NCBI GenBank assembly: GCA_020746105.1
Contig: CM036619.1
Coordinates: 7,451,942 to 7,515,941, forward strand
Reading direction: 5' to 3'
Length of the DNA: 64,000 nucleotides
Origin: Trogon surrucura
Lineage: Eukaryota > Chordata > Aves > Trogoniformes > Trogonidae
The position numbers and the translations under genes are program-made. How positions within the stretch are numbered: the first letter of the stretch is position 1; each line of letters starts with the position of its first letter. The notes under the pieces are model-generated. The model worked only from the letters and a program-made list of their open reading frames with translations, did not search any database and was not told the DNA's origin. Positions 37,958 through 51,580 of this stretch are shown piece by piece.

Positions 37958-40537
37958 CTGTATGACATTTCCCCATTTTCTTTAATTTTCTAATAGTTGA
38001 GGACAATAATAATTCTTAATTAGCCTCAATGCAATATTGGTAGTCATTGACAACTCATTGTTAACTAGGAGTAAAAGACAGACTGCCGCTGGTGGGAGCA
38101 ACAAAGACTGCTGTTCTTGTCTTCCTTTCTCATGAAAGGAAAGGGAATGATAGGAAAGTAGGAGGCTTCAGGGAATGGGCTGAAAAAATGTGCAGATGAG
38201 ATTAAAAAATACTTTGGAAAGTTGCTCATCTCCTTGAGATTGACCTGAACATGTATGTCATTGAACTCAGCCTTGGAGAGGCAAAGAAATAGTCTTTCAG
38301 TTTCCAAATAAAACCTCCCTGCTATTAAAGAAGCTGAAACCTGGATGTCAGTACAAGGCCCTTCTCTGCCTGGAGGCATTGGAAGTGGTTTAGTGAGGTA
38401 ACAGAGTGCATCTGAACTTTTGCGATGTTGAGGCTCAGTCTGCAAGTCCGAAGGAGCCCCAGACTTCAGTTGCTCTAGGCTTAGGTCAGAGTTGCCTAGC
38501 TGAGGGGGTGAGGAGCTGTTGAACTACAAGAATTAAATTCTCTAGGACTCCATGAATCTGTGGCAGGATATCATTTGGAGATGCAAAGTGCAGGGAGGGG
38601 GAATATCAAGAATGGTTGGTAATGCACATGAAAATTCAGGACTTCAATAAATTTGGCTAATGTTGTGTAATTTTTAAATTTTGTCTAGGATTATTCCTCC
38701 TGTAGACTTTGCATTTTCCATCTAGGTGGACCATTTATCACAAGCCCAAATTGTGAAGGCATTTTACACTGGAAATATCTAATGTCCTTAAAAAATAGAG
38801 AAAAAAATCAGGTAAGAAGTCACAAGGTCTCCAAGAGGTGACTTCTGTAGAACAGCTATTCAAGGCAGATCTCTGCAGGCACCCCTTCCCTCCTTAACAA
38901 TCTGCAAAAGAGCAACCTCAGCCCAATACCTGAAGACAAGACCACTGGTAGACCATGAAGTACAGTATAAACTCGTCTTCTGAATGAGAGTGACTGCACT
39001 GCACCACCATTTTTTTGTTTACAGACACCTCAAGGCTTCCATGAATATTGTTGGTTGGGTGCTTACAGCTGAGGTTTAATATATGCCTAAATATAGTCTA
39101 ATAGTTCTTCATTCCCACTTTGCATCATGACATGGCAAGGCTTTTGAAGAGTAAGTAGGCCATCCAAAACAAAAGCAGAAAATTAAATTCAGCATCCTTA
39201 ATGCATGGTGTTTTCTGAAGCTTCTGTTACTTTCATGACATCTCACCAGAGCTATTTATGTCTATGGAGAGTTAGAAAAAAGATCACATATTGTACAGAG
39301 AGCACAGTGTTAAATTTATGCAAAGTGAAGAGAAGTGTTATCTCAAAAAATATTTATTTCATAGCTTTTGCCTCAAGGATTGTGCTTTGTTATATCTTTA
39401 AGGAGAGCAGTCCTATATTAGCATCAGGTTTAAAATTCTTATAAATATTAAGAACAGGTATAATCTGTAACATTTATACAAAACAGTACATGAGGCTTGC
39501 CATATTGTGCAGAGTGAAAGGAAACACCTTTACTGTACCACTGCCTATACTTCAGCTTGACTTAAAAATTCGAAACAAAAGATAGCTAAAAGAAAAGAAA
39601 GATGTTGAAAGGAAGCAGAAAGATGCTGCTTTTTCACTATTTTCTTTGCTTTCACATGAGACTTAACTCCTTTGTAAGGCGCTTGAATAGTTACAGCAAA
39701 ATTGTAGTTCAGAGTGCAAAGGAAAAATGTCTATATCTGCAGCAACAATAGGTTGTTGGTGTGCGAACAGCTACTGTCTTTGGATGGATCCCTCCACTTA
39801 CATTTAAAACACTCCCTTGCAAAGGACCTTTTGCAGAAATGTTCAAGGACATCAAAGGATTTCCATGTTAAAAAATTACATGTTAAAACAACCTGTCACC
39901 AAGGATATCTAAATAGAATGCGTGTAACATTTTGACAGGAGAATGGTTTTGTCTTAAGTATCAGCTATCTTTGCTCTTTGAGAAAGTGTTTTAAAGGGAA
40001 CTCATGGTGATGGGCTGACCTGAAGTGAAATACTCTCCCCCAATCCTCCTCGCAAGCGTATGGACGCCGATATCTTGAACTGATTACTAACTGTGGAAGC
40101 ACTGGTAGGTGTCAGAGCAGAACAAATTTATTTTTATAGCCCAAATCATCTGCATGTAGGCATAATTTAGCAAGAAGCAGCCAAAACAATTTCAAAAATA
40201 TTAGGGTTTTTTGTTGTTGCAGATTTTGTTGTTGTGGATTTGGTTGTGGGTTTATTTTTATTTTCAGGAGTTTTGATTCCCTTATATGTCCCTTTGAACA
40301 GCTTCCATAAATGTCAGATAAATGCTTCATCCATAATTCCTCTAATTTTTTGAATGGAAGCAGAGTTCTCTGCTGAGAGCAGTTTTCCCAATGCCTTGCT
40401 TATTATGAGTCACTGAAGATCAGACACTGCTTCTCTGGCAGGTCACTCATGTGTAGGCATCTTTACAGAAAAAGATGTCAGAATGCAACCTCTACTCATA
40501 GTGGATGTGTCAGAATATTAAACACGAATTAATTTGC
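37958..40537. other. No recognised gene or repeat
   Basis: AT-rich sequence. A TTG-rich low-complexity stretch lies at 40208-40250. No supported gene. Confidence 0.6.
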
Positions 40538-41550
40538 TGTCATAGGTTTTAGTCTGATAGGGTTTTTTGTAAAAAAAAAACAGGGGTAGACTTGTGCTAG
40601 ACCCTTCCTCACTCCCAGGTAGGAGTTGGACCTGCCTCTGGCCAGGGCCAGGCCAAGCAGCACCTCTGCCATCAAGGTATTTAAGAAGCAACCCTGTTGT
40701 TCCTTTCCTCTCTTTGATTTTGTCTTGTTTTGAGCTTAATGTTGGGGAGTTTTTCTGTTGGAGGAGACAGAGGTGAGAGGAGAACAAAGGAACATCGCCT
40801 GAGAAGAAAGAGAGAGAGAAGAGTCCTTGGGGAGAAAGAAGGGGAGAGGAATCCCAGAGGAGAAAGAAAAGGCTGCTGGAGCAGGACCTTTCCCTCAGGC
40901 CCACGGTGGTTGAGATGGTAGGAAGATGATTGTCTGCCACCTGAGGGACTGAAGGCAGCGGGAACTTCCAGGATGTGTTGGTACGTGCAGAGCCCCACGT
41001 GAGAGGGGAGAGAGACCGAGCATCAGCGAGGGACATGCCCAAAGCGACCCGTGGCCCCAATGGACTCATGAGAAGGAAGAGGATTGTCTTCTGCGGGGTG
41101 GACACCACACGGCAGGAAGGAGAGACTGCGAGGAGCCCTCTTTTTCAGAGAGGAGGTGCCATGGACAATGAAAAGTGGCCAGATGGACTGAATCCCCCAC
41201 CCCCTGCCCCCCTTGCACTGATGGGGGGGACTAGGTAGCTGGGGAGATGGGAGGGGTGGGAGGGGGGTGAAGTGTATTTAAGGTTGGGTCATATTTATTG
41301 ATGTATTCCTCTCATTATCCTACTTCATAAATGGTGGTAGTGAATTAACTATGTTTTTCTACCCAAGTCAGTCTGGTTCTTTACCTGTCATCTTAAACAG
41401 TAGATTATTATCCTCCCTATCCTTAATCTCAAACCTTTGAGCCTTTCTAGTTGAACTGTCTCCCTCCACACCACTGTTGAAATGGGGTTGGGAGGAGGAG
41501 TGAGCTGGAGACCACGTGGTTCTTTGTCCCAGTCAGCTTGAACAACAACA
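40538..41550 (+). mobile_element. Solo LTR of an endogenous retrovirus-like element
   Basis: Begins TGTCATAGG and ends AACAACA, giving the TG...CA ends of an LTR. It holds a TATA-like box (GGTATTTAAGAAGC, 40676-40689), a purine-rich GC-rich middle, and a CATAAA variant poly(A) signal (41326-41331). The last 220 bp (41335-41550) are clearly related to the ends of the minus-strand LTRs at 50.5, 56.0 and 59.6 kb, while the middle differs, so it belongs to a related but distinct family. No internal retroviral sequence flanks it. The candidate target duplication (tttgc / cttgg) matches at only 3 of 5 bases. The frame at 40975-41238 (87 codons) has no recognised domain. Confidence 0.7.
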
Positions 41551-44500
41551 CTTGGATTTACAATTGACCCAGGCCTACTAAAGTCCTTCCTCTAATATTC
41601 ACTTTTCTCTCAAAGGAAATCATTGTATTCTAGCAGAAACAAGGATCTGTCTCCTGCTTCTCACTCTCTTAATGGAATAAAAGTCATAGACCCTACCTGC
41701 ATATTTTCTGACACACGGTTCTCTGTACTTTGTTCTTTGCAACCAGGAGGGAGCTCCTACCTCTTCTCTGGCAGGTTGTGCAGCTGTCTGGCTGAAAAAT
41801 GACCACCAACACAAACTCGTGCTCAGAAACTCCCCAGGTTTTCAAGTCCAACCTCAAAACCAGTTGTCACTCCAGCTTTACATATGTACAATGACTGTCA
41901 AGTGCCCAACTGCCAGAGTACTGCTAGGATTTAGTTTATTGGACTCGTCTCTCTTCTTTCTTTTTTATTATTAAAGCCCGCTTCCTAGAGGAGGGGTGGA
42001 TCTTTGTATTCAGTTTATTTTGTATACTGTGAAGGAAGGATGTAATTAATTTTTCATCCCTAGGCTAAGGATGTAAGGTGGGAACTGCCCTTGAGTACAT
42101 TAGCTGGCAATCAGCTGAGGAACCATACCCTTTCTGGCTGTTCTTTGGCCCTGTAACCTTCCTTTCCTGACATTACTCAGCCCTAAAGAGCAGAATGATA
42201 TTTCTCTTTTTTATAGCTCATGGTGTTTGCTGAGTTTAAGTGTTGAACTATGTTTTCTGAGAGTACACAGAAGGCATGAGAAATTTTCTTCCAGTCTAGT
42301 CTGTTTTGAGTGTTATTCTTTCTGTTCACTGTGAGATCTAGTCACCTCTTGCACTTGAAAACATTTCAGCTCCTCACTCTTAATTTTTTCGAGTAATATG
42401 CATGCCTTCTTTCAATTATTTTGCTGTTCTGCATGTTGGTTCAGAACCTGTGTTTTTTTTTTAGTATTTCATCTCTCAGGAGAAGAAATAATACCTCTTG
42501 GTCTTTGTTTAAGACTTTCAGAAATTCAGAAATGGGATAATGCTCTCTCTCTTTGTTTCGCCATGGTACCTTTTAAAATGCTCAACCTTTAAGGGGAAAG
42601 ATCAGCAGCACTCCTAATGCAGATGCAGACCTTTAGGAAACACATCAATGGAAGATACTGCTCTCAGGGCATGCAGATTTGAACTCTGTCAGAGTTTATC
42701 TGCTGCCAGCTTCAAACTGTGGTTTGACATTTCTGGTCAAGAACAGTGCCCTTATGAGTCCCGAAAGGGGACGAATCTGAAAAGACAGAGAGGAGCATAT
42801 TGTCTCCCTACAGCAGTACGCTGCCAGCTTCCACTGCAGAGATACCTGTTACCAGCAAGACATTGCTTTGAGGAAGCTCATCACAGCATGATCTTACTTG
42901 TGCCTGCAGTAGCAAGCCATCAAAGCACAGCAAGAAAGAGAGACATGGCAGGAAGCATCAAAGAGTAACTGAAAAAGACTGAATAGGAATGAAAATAAAA
43001 GCTGCAGCGAGTGTAACTCCTTCCGCAAAGGGAGGGAGCAGAAGTGCAATGTAAGGAGTGGTCACAGGAGACCTTGGGGCCAATTCATTCCTCCTGTAAC
43101 CCAGCTGTTACAATAGGCTGGGAACTCAAGTGAGCAAATCATGAGAAAATTGCTGTGGTGAACAAAAGATGCTTGTAAAACACTGCAGTGCCACGTCTCA
43201 AAGCTGCTGGAGGGTTGAGAGATTACATTGCATTTTTTCCCTGCTTTAACAGATGAGCTGTGGAGCTCCAACTCTTTAGCACTGCAGAATCCACATCTGC
43301 TTTCATACATGGTAGGACAATGATTGTGTGTGAAGCCAAGCCTATCAGGCCAGGTACATGGATCTGAAAGGGGCAAGGAGATTACTGGCAGCCATAATCT
43401 GCAGATTTGTCACCCCCAAGCTAGGTTATTCTCACTGTCTGAGAAGACAGTATGAGGACAATTTCTCCCTGATATAAGAATGCAACTGTTTAACTTCCTG
43501 TGGCTAAGTATCCATGAGAAAACCATTCCCAGGAGTAAGTTCCTTACTGTTTTCAGTCCTCCTAGGTGCAAGCTTGAAGACTTAGATGCAATTCTTAAGC
43601 CAGTCAAGGTCTCCCACTCCACTTAGATAAGCCTTCAAGCTACACGTTCTTGTGACAGGGATTGAAGTTTACTGGGGTGATGTAGATGATCAAGGTCCAA
43701 TACCAAGTACAGTGGGACTGAATATATTCAGCTTTAGAAATTGAGAGACATTCACTGGTCAGATGTACCCAAAGAGTGAGTCTCAGAAAGTATTTCACAT
43801 TGTAAATATCACACCATAGATAATCACTCCTTTGCATTCCTAAGCCTACCAAGAATTTGAACAAAGATCAGAAAATATGTGTCCTTCTGACAAAGGAGTC
43901 AGAGCTTTGATTCCAGAAGACTCCACAAAGTCCCAAAGAGACTTTGCTGTTTATACTGGTTGTATGTGAGAAGCTGTCAAAATTTGCAATGTCAATTCTG
44001 CTAGGCAGCCTGAAGAGACTGTCTGAAGGGTTAAAAGCCATAATATAGGTATAAATGACTCCTAGGAAAATAAAGGAGAGAGTTTGATATGAGCAGCTCA
44101 GAAGCAGAGAGAACCAAAGAGTCATTGAAATGCTAAGAGAAAAGTGAGGAACAAACAGAAATATTTAGGAAACTTAGGGAACAGCTCAGAGTACATGGAT
44201 TTCTCAGAAAATAGACAACATGTCCTGATAAGGATCTGGGGGTATCCTAAGGATGAAGAAAGAGAAGCACATAGCTATGCTAATTTTGCTTTTGCAACCC
44301 TAACAAAGAGACAAAATAAGGTGTTTCATGTTACTTTCACAACAAAATACTTGAGGTTTCCTCAAGCGTTTGATCGTTGCTTCCTCAACTTACTGCATAT
44401 TTATGGGATGTATTGGAAAAATAAGTCACTTGGGCTAATGCTTGAGGTTTTAGGACTTTCCTTTGCCCTGAAGTCACAAAATGTTAAACAGGACTTGGAT

Positions 44501-47500
44501 GGATTTGACACTGTTTACAGACATGACTGTGAACATGGTTGTTGCATTAGTGTCAAACCCAGATAGACTTTGCTCCTAGACTGAACTAGCTGCTGCTGTA
44601 TGTTATGGTTTAACGTGTCTTTGCCAAAATCTGCTTCAACTTCACCATCATGATGTAACTCATGGGTCATGGGATCACTGGGATCATATTCAAACTCAGA
44701 GAACTTTCTAATTAAGTAAAATCTTTAAGTTCTTGACTGATTTCAAGATGATTATGTTATCAGGATTGTATACAGAGGATTTATAATATTAGACTTCATC
44801 CTGCTCTTCCTATATTAAGAGATATGGGTTCCATATCATGAATAAGCTGTTGGGGTAGCTTATGGGACATTTACGTCATACAAATTTGGTGCTTGTTATC
44901 AGTAAGAGTAAAAATGTATTCTTGACTTCAGTGTAGCTGTATTGAGGATGAGCTGACTGTCTTAATTATCTTAGACTGATTCAAAACTGCATGTCTTCTG
45001 TGAAGTCCCATACACATACGCTTGTATGTAAATATACTTTTAGACTCTATTACATAATCAATGGAGTTTAAGCACATAGTTAATGTAAATGCATATTTAG
45101 GTTTTTCCTTGAATAAGGGCAATTTGCCCTCCTTTGTTTCAGGAAGAAATACAGCTTAACTCAGGACAGTACTGGTATTTCCCAGCCACAGTTGTCATTC
45201 TGATCCCTTTCTTGAAGAAAACCTGCAGAAATGCTTCATCTGCTCTTGCAGCAGCTGCTGAATCTCTGCAGGTTGTAAGGCAGTGTTTTAAAGTCAGTCA
45301 GGACCAATTTTAGCCTGTGAACTCTGGTAGTTAAGCAGCTGGGGCAGCCGATTTTGCTGTACCCAAAGGAAGCAGCTACCTCAGGAAGAAATGTGGGCAG
45401 GGACAGTGGTGGTGAAGCTGAGCAAAGCCACTCCAGCTGTACAATTTCTGTCTCGGAATCCTTTCAGTAGCATTTTCCTGGGTTCTATCTTGAATCAGAA
45501 CTATGAGTTTTACATTTTTACATCTAATAAGTTTGAGTATTAAATCAAAACATACAGTCACTTGTAAAAGAAAACTCGGGTCCTGTTAGCTCTCATCAAT
45601 CTTTTCAAACTGTCTTTCTATTGAGATCTCTCTGCTCTGATGTGCAAAAGTCAGATGTAGAAAAAAGGTGGATGAAAAACTGCCTCCTAAGTGCTTTTAT
45701 AGCTTTGAAATTATAGTTTATTTTTCCACCTTATTCTCCCACTTTGATAATCATTATTATTTCTTTTTCCTACATCTTTCTAACAGAATGACACCATTAA
45801 TAGTTGAGCAACTCTTCTGCTACCTATTATTCCTCTGAACTTTTTAAGGAACAATGGTCATTTAAAAATTCAAAGTGGCAACCTCCATCTGTGGCTCTGT
45901 GGGGCTCAGGGCTATAAACATGGAGATTCCACTTTGCTTTTAATTTTTAAGCGTGATAAAATATAGCTTATTTAGGTCATTGAACACTTTTTTTTTTTAG
46001 TTTTTCTTTCCTGTTTGCCACTGACTTCAATCTTTCATGCTGCATTGCACTTGAATTACAAGCTACATATCAAGGTTTTTCTAAGGTTAGCTCTCACCCT
46101 GAAATTTGAACGTCTATATGATCCAGAAACCTGGTAAGGGTTAATCTAGGTCAATCTGCCCAGCATGAGAAAAGCTGTGGTCTTATCACAGGTTAAAATA
46201 GCAGTGAAAAACAAAAAGAAACAAACAGCAATATAAGCTTTTGTTTGCTTTGGCAGGATGCTCTGTAAGGGTTTTGTAATGAGCTGCAACTGCTAGTTCA
46301 AAAACAAGTGTCCTTGTCTATACAGCTCTTTTAACTGAAGTTAATAAACTGTAATGAGAAGTCCATCTTTGTTTATTAATTTATGTATACGAGTGTAGTT
46401 TTATCCCACCTATGCCAGCTTTGTCATCAGGAACAAAGCTGAAGGTTATTGAGGAGAATTTCTTTATTTACTTTGTTTCACAAGCAAATAATAAGCAGAA
46501 GTCAGCTTGTGCATTTGGGGGAGCTGCCATGAGAGAGCAAAGTCAAACACATCAGTTTGCATTTGGCTTGGCGAGAGGCTCAGATGATGTTGGCCCTCCT
46601 TGTAGCATCCCGCAGCCTCAGTGCAACTCTTGGAGCCTTAAAACCTCCCTCTCGCTCAGCTAATAGACTATCGTGCCCAGGCTGCACTACAGAACCCCAG
46701 GTAAACACAATAAATGGGGAATATAAAAGCAGGATTATTTGGTAGAGGAGAAATCCCAGCCCACAGAATGTCATGTCAAATGAAGAAGACATAGGAAGAA
46801 GAAACACTCTCCATGTCAGATAAGTATGGCCATTAGGAGACAAGGCCCTGAAGACCTTTCAGTGATGTATTTAGAGCAGGGAGGATGATGTGGTTACCCT
46901 AGACTGTTCAGCTGGCAAATCACTGCTCACCAGCCTTTGAGCCTGCAGGGCACAGAGCTTTATTCCAAGGCGTTCAAGTTCAAAGTCTTCATAGCAAGAC
47001 CTGTTTTCCTGTGCTCCTTCCCCTTCTTGTCTTCACTGAGATATTGCTTTTCATTTAAAAACTGCCGTATTTCTGCATTACCTTTATACTGTCAAGGGTT
47101 TTTGCACTGATGTATGTTGGAGCTTGTCTTTAGAGCAATAATAGCAAAACTTGGCAATTGTGTTTCGGAAGCAACTGGGTCTGCTTTGGCACACCTCTAG
47201 TTTCAGAGATACCTCACTGCAGTTAATTAGCTGGAATCTGAGAGCTTCCAGAAGGAAAGTTTTATGAGTTACCTCTTTCCTCTGGGAAAGTATCATTCAA
47301 GCCAAATCGCTGTTAACTGACATATTCACTCTTGAATTCTTTCAACTCAGCATCCACCCAGACTGTTTTCTTTCTTCAGAGGAGAAGTGCCTGTGGAAAG
47401 TTATGCACTTTTATCCACTTCTTTCTGATTCTTTTCATTTATTTATTTTTTTTCTGAAAAAGAGAGAAAAAAGTGCATTTAATATTGATGTCACTGCTCT

Positions 47501-50457
47501 TGACACTGAAGTTTTCACTCTGCCTGCAGAACAGATGGAGAGTTATAACACCAGCAGGGCAAACTTCCCTCATTGCACAGTGCATCTTCCTTTCTTCATT
47601 AAAGCCAGCGGAAAGAGCCTCCTGAATACCAGATGTGGAAATGGATGCGCTGGCATCAAAAACATCTCCCCACTGCCTGTCCTCGGTGGGAAACAGTGCC
47701 CACTCTATTACCCACACACAAGTCATCTTCTCAGTAATATCAGCAGTAGAGGAGTCTCCAATCACCAGGACTGGTGCTGACTTCCAGCTAGCACCTCTGT
47801 CAGGAAGGCTGTCTCAGCCAACGTCTCTTCTGTGGTCCTTTTCCCTTGATTATCCTGTTTTGTAAGAGACTTGGAGCAGGTCCTGAAAAGACAGGTTAAG
47901 CTCCAAGCCCATTAATCTATCTTCTTGCCCACCTGAAATGAGGCAAACTGCCTGGGAGCTCTCATTTGCCCTTTCACGGGTCTTTCAGGACCCCATGTGA
48001 ATACTGGTGGGAGGACTACAACGACGCTCTCTTCTCCAGAAAGATTTTTACTCTGGACACTGATGCTTAAAGAGTTTCAGAGGAAGCTGAGAGAAGCTTT
48101 TCTGCTTTCCTCTCCTGTTGCTCCTCCCCTGATTTATTGTAACAGGTGCAAGCCTAACTATTATGGCCTTAACGATAGCTCTATATTTTTCTCTTGACCC
48201 AGGAAAGCAAAGGCTCATGTGACTTATGTGAAAATTTAATGTTTCCTTTATCCTTCAAGGATCATTCAGTGCTCTTTAAGTTCGAGTCATGTAAGCCATA
48301 GTTGCTGGGAAATTCATCACTTGATAAATAGCCATTCTCAAAAGAATGATTAATAATAGGATTGATATTGTCAGTGGCTCTGTTTCATGCTGCACACTTG
48401 CAATTGTGTTACCATTCTGCTTTGGGTATAGGACGCCTCTTTATCAAGCCACGTTTTTTCCTCTAAACCTAGGGAGTATAAGATATCATTGCATCATAAA
48501 TTTTTAAATACACCCTGTTTGAAAGCAGACTGATTTCCTGTCTGACTTGCTCATCTATTACCTAGAGAGGATGAAAGTTCTTTCTTGTTATGTAACCTTA
48601 CCCTGATCTGATTATTATGCATGGAACCACATTGCAAGCACTTCAGTGTGATAAAAAAACTTGGGAAACTGTTATAGTAAACAAGGAGAAACTAAATGCA
48701 TGGATTGGATTCCATCAGGTAATCTTAACTCTAAAATCCACAACACATGGTCTGAAATGTCACACAATTAATTATCGTTTAATTTATGCAGGAACTCATT
48801 ATAGGTGTGAGTGGGGATAAGCAAACTGAACAGAATTAAGCAATTCCCTTGGTTATAGAGTATATTATCAAATACCTTTGGACACGAACCACAGCTCCAG
48901 AATTAGGATGGGCTTTAAACTTCCTGGTATAGCAATTTTTTTTTTTTATTTTTATTTTTCACTCTTTTGCTTTGAGCAGCTTGAAAATGAGGAAGGGTCA
49001 ACAGAGAAAGAAAACATTTTCAAGCTGAAAAGTAGTGATTTAACATGCTAAACTTCAAGAAAGACCTCATTTTTTATGCCCTTGTCATCATGATGACATT
49101 TATTTATCCCAGGGTTAATGAGTAAAAGCATTACTAGAGATTATGCTCTCTTTGCACTGTATGAGAGAGGGACAGAGAAAAAAAGATAAGCATATTCTGT
49201 ATTCTGTAAAAGCAGGTGTTCAAACCTTCTCAGGTTGGCTCTGGTTCCTCTATGTTAGTCCTCAAAAAAGAAAAAAAGATAAAAAAAAGACCAGAAAGGG
49301 AAGAACTCACTTTTCTCGGAGCAGTGTATGTATGTCTTTGATACTATTAGTTTATAGGAATGATGCCCCAAATTAAGAAACACTCTGTGTTTGATTTTCA
49401 ACTGTGTAAATGTAAGCAGATGTGATCACCCTACTCTCTCTGTTATAAATCCATCACTGCACTCAGAAGTTGTGTTCAAAGAGAAGCATCTGTGCATTGG
49501 TCTATAAACAAAATAGGAGAAACTATTCAGCTTCCTTTAAAGTCAAGAGGAAACTTTTCACTCCCTAAAGTGAGGGTTGCCTTAGGAGTATACATTGCTC
49601 AAACCAGGTTAAAATATCTTCCAGCTGGTTTCATACTACAGGTATTGATTAGATTTTCATTTTTTGATGCCTGCAGCTTAGCCACCCACCATAGATAACT
49701 ACATGTAGATGCCTTAAATTTGAGTTTAGGCTTACCCATGTATTGATAACAGTTTCTACCCATGCCTAATGGGATAAGCTAAAGCGTTTTAGCCATAAAC
49801 CAACTACGAACAGATAACAGCAGTGAGTTTGCAGGAGCACCTGCATCTGCAAAGAATAAGAACAGTAGTTAGGGCATGAAACAGTTATCAGACATTTCCG
49901 GCAAGATGCCTATTCCTTCATTGTCATCTACCATACATTTGTCCATACTTTGTTTTTTACTTTGTTCAGCAGTATGATACTTAAATTGCAGCTTGACTTA
50001 AGAGGTCATATTTTTATTATTTTTGAAGTGTTGTGGAAATTATGTTTCCGATTTGAATGTTTGTGTCATAGTAAAAAATAATAGAATTGTGGATTTTGAG
50101 AGGGAAACCTCCTTCCACACATCAGTGAGCATGTATCAGTCTTTAAAGATGTTTGTAGCAGATTTAAAGATATTATTATTATTATATGGATTTTACAAAT
50201 ATCTCCAAAAGAAGTGTGACAAATCCGGGCAATTTAAAGATAATGTAAAATTAAACAGAAGAATAAATGAGTTAAAATAGAGAGTTGAAAATGGCTGTGT
50301 AGTTATAATGAGACCATGATAATATCCAGTTCTTGTTTGGATTAAATTGATTCCCCAAGACAAACTCTGTACTTTTCACTACTAGATAGACTTAGTATAA
50401 TAAAATTGATAATATAGCTTAGTTACAGCATACTTTAAAAGTTAAACAAATTTTGCC
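41551..50457. other. No recognised gene or repeat (about 8.9 kb)
   Basis: The longest repeat-poor stretch of the window. AT-rich; T runs near 42450 and 45990, T run near 48940, ATT run at 50173-50186, and a 16-bp palindrome at 49083-49098. The longest frame (44144-44566, plus, 140 codons) starts in sequence with no recognisable domain. I found no exon with convincing splice sites, though short exons could be missed by eye. Confidence 0.55.
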
Positions 50458-51580
50458 TGTGAGCAACATAGCGGAAGGTTGACGTTGGCTGGAAGCCTGG
50501 GGCTGACCAAAGCTGCTCTATCAGTCCTCCTCCTCAGCTGGACAGGAGGAGAAAACTACAGTGAAAAGCTTCTGGGTTGAGATAAGGACAGGGTAAGGTC
50601 ACTCACCAAATACCATCCCAGGCAAAACACTCAACTTTGGAAAATTAATTTCATTTATTGCCAAAAAGTTCAGAGCAGCATAATGAGGAATAAAAATTAA
50701 ATTTTAAAACACCTTAGTCCTACCCCTCCCTCCTTCCCAGGTTCACCTTCACTCCCTATTTCTCTACGTCCTCACCTTGAGTGGTGCAGGACTATGGGGA
50801 ATGGGGGTTGCAGTCAGTTCACCACATGTCTCTGCTGCTCCTTTCTTCTCATACTCTTCCCCCGCTTCATTGTGGAGTCCCTCCCATGGGACACAGTCCT
50901 CCACGAACTCCTCCAAGGTGGATCCTTCCCATGAGTTGCAGTTCACCATGAACTGCTCCAGTATGAGTCCCTTCCATGGGGTGCCGTCCTTCAGGGACAG
51001 ACTGTTCCAGTGTGAGCCTCTGGTCACAAGTCCTGACAGCAAACTTGCTCCAGTGTGGAGTTCCATCCCCACAGGTCCTGTCAGAAGCCTGCTCAAGCAC
51101 GAGTTTCCCACAAGGTCACAGCCTCCTTCAGGCACCTACCTGCTCTGGTGTAGGATCCTCCACAGGCTGCAGGTGAATGTCTGCTCCATCATTAACCTCG
51201 ATGGGCTGCGGGGGGACAGCCTGCCTCACCATGGGCTTCACCATGGGCTGCAAGGGAATCTCTGCTCTCATGCCTGAAGCACCTCCTCCTCTTCCTTCTT
51301 CTCTAATCTTGGTGTCTACAGAGTTGTTTCTCTCACATATTCTTACTTCTCTCTCCTGGTTGCTGTTACACACGGTTTTTTTCTCCACTTTTTAAATATG
51401 TTATCCCAGAAGCCCTACCACAGTCATTGATGGGGTCAGCCTTGGCCAGTGTTGGGTCTATCTTGGAGCCGGCTGGCATTGGGTCTGTCATACATAAAGA
51501 GAAGCTTCTAGCAGCTTCTCACATAAGCCACCCTTGTAGCCCCCCTGCTACCAAAACCTGGCCACTCAAGCTCAATAAGC
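50458..51580 (-). mobile_element. Solo LTR, family with internal degenerate repeats (copy 1)
   Basis: Sense is the minus strand: a TATA-like CATATTTAAA lies at 51391-51400, and AATAAA (as tttatt, 50654-50659) precedes the 3' end. Both ends resemble those of the copy at 59554-60647. Between 50900 and 51260 the LTR contains degenerate repeats around a GCTCCAGTGTG-like core and ccatggg boxes. AGCAA occurs at 50462-50466 and 51578-51582 and may be the 5-bp target duplication, which would place the edges at 50467 and 51577; the terminal bases are too altered to be sure. No gag or pol sequence is present, so it is a solo LTR left by recombination. Confidence 0.8.
50764..51135 (-). other. Repetitive reading frame inside the LTR
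   Basis: A 123-codon frame on the LTR sense strand encodes an imperfectly repeated segment: TPWKGLILEQFMVNC, then SWEGSTLEEFVEDC, then PWEGLHNEAGEEYEKK. The unit of about 16-17 residues has aromatic Trp, Gly, Leu-Glu and a Phe-Val. No known retroviral domain is visible. It may simply be the translation of the DNA repeat, or the remnant of an LTR-encoded accessory frame. No function is claimed. Confidence 0.4.

Noticed and set aside
40518..41108. 196-codon minus-strand frame
   Set aside because: It is the antisense of the purine-rich middle of the plus-strand LTR, giving a Ser/Leu/Phe-rich translation; not a gene.
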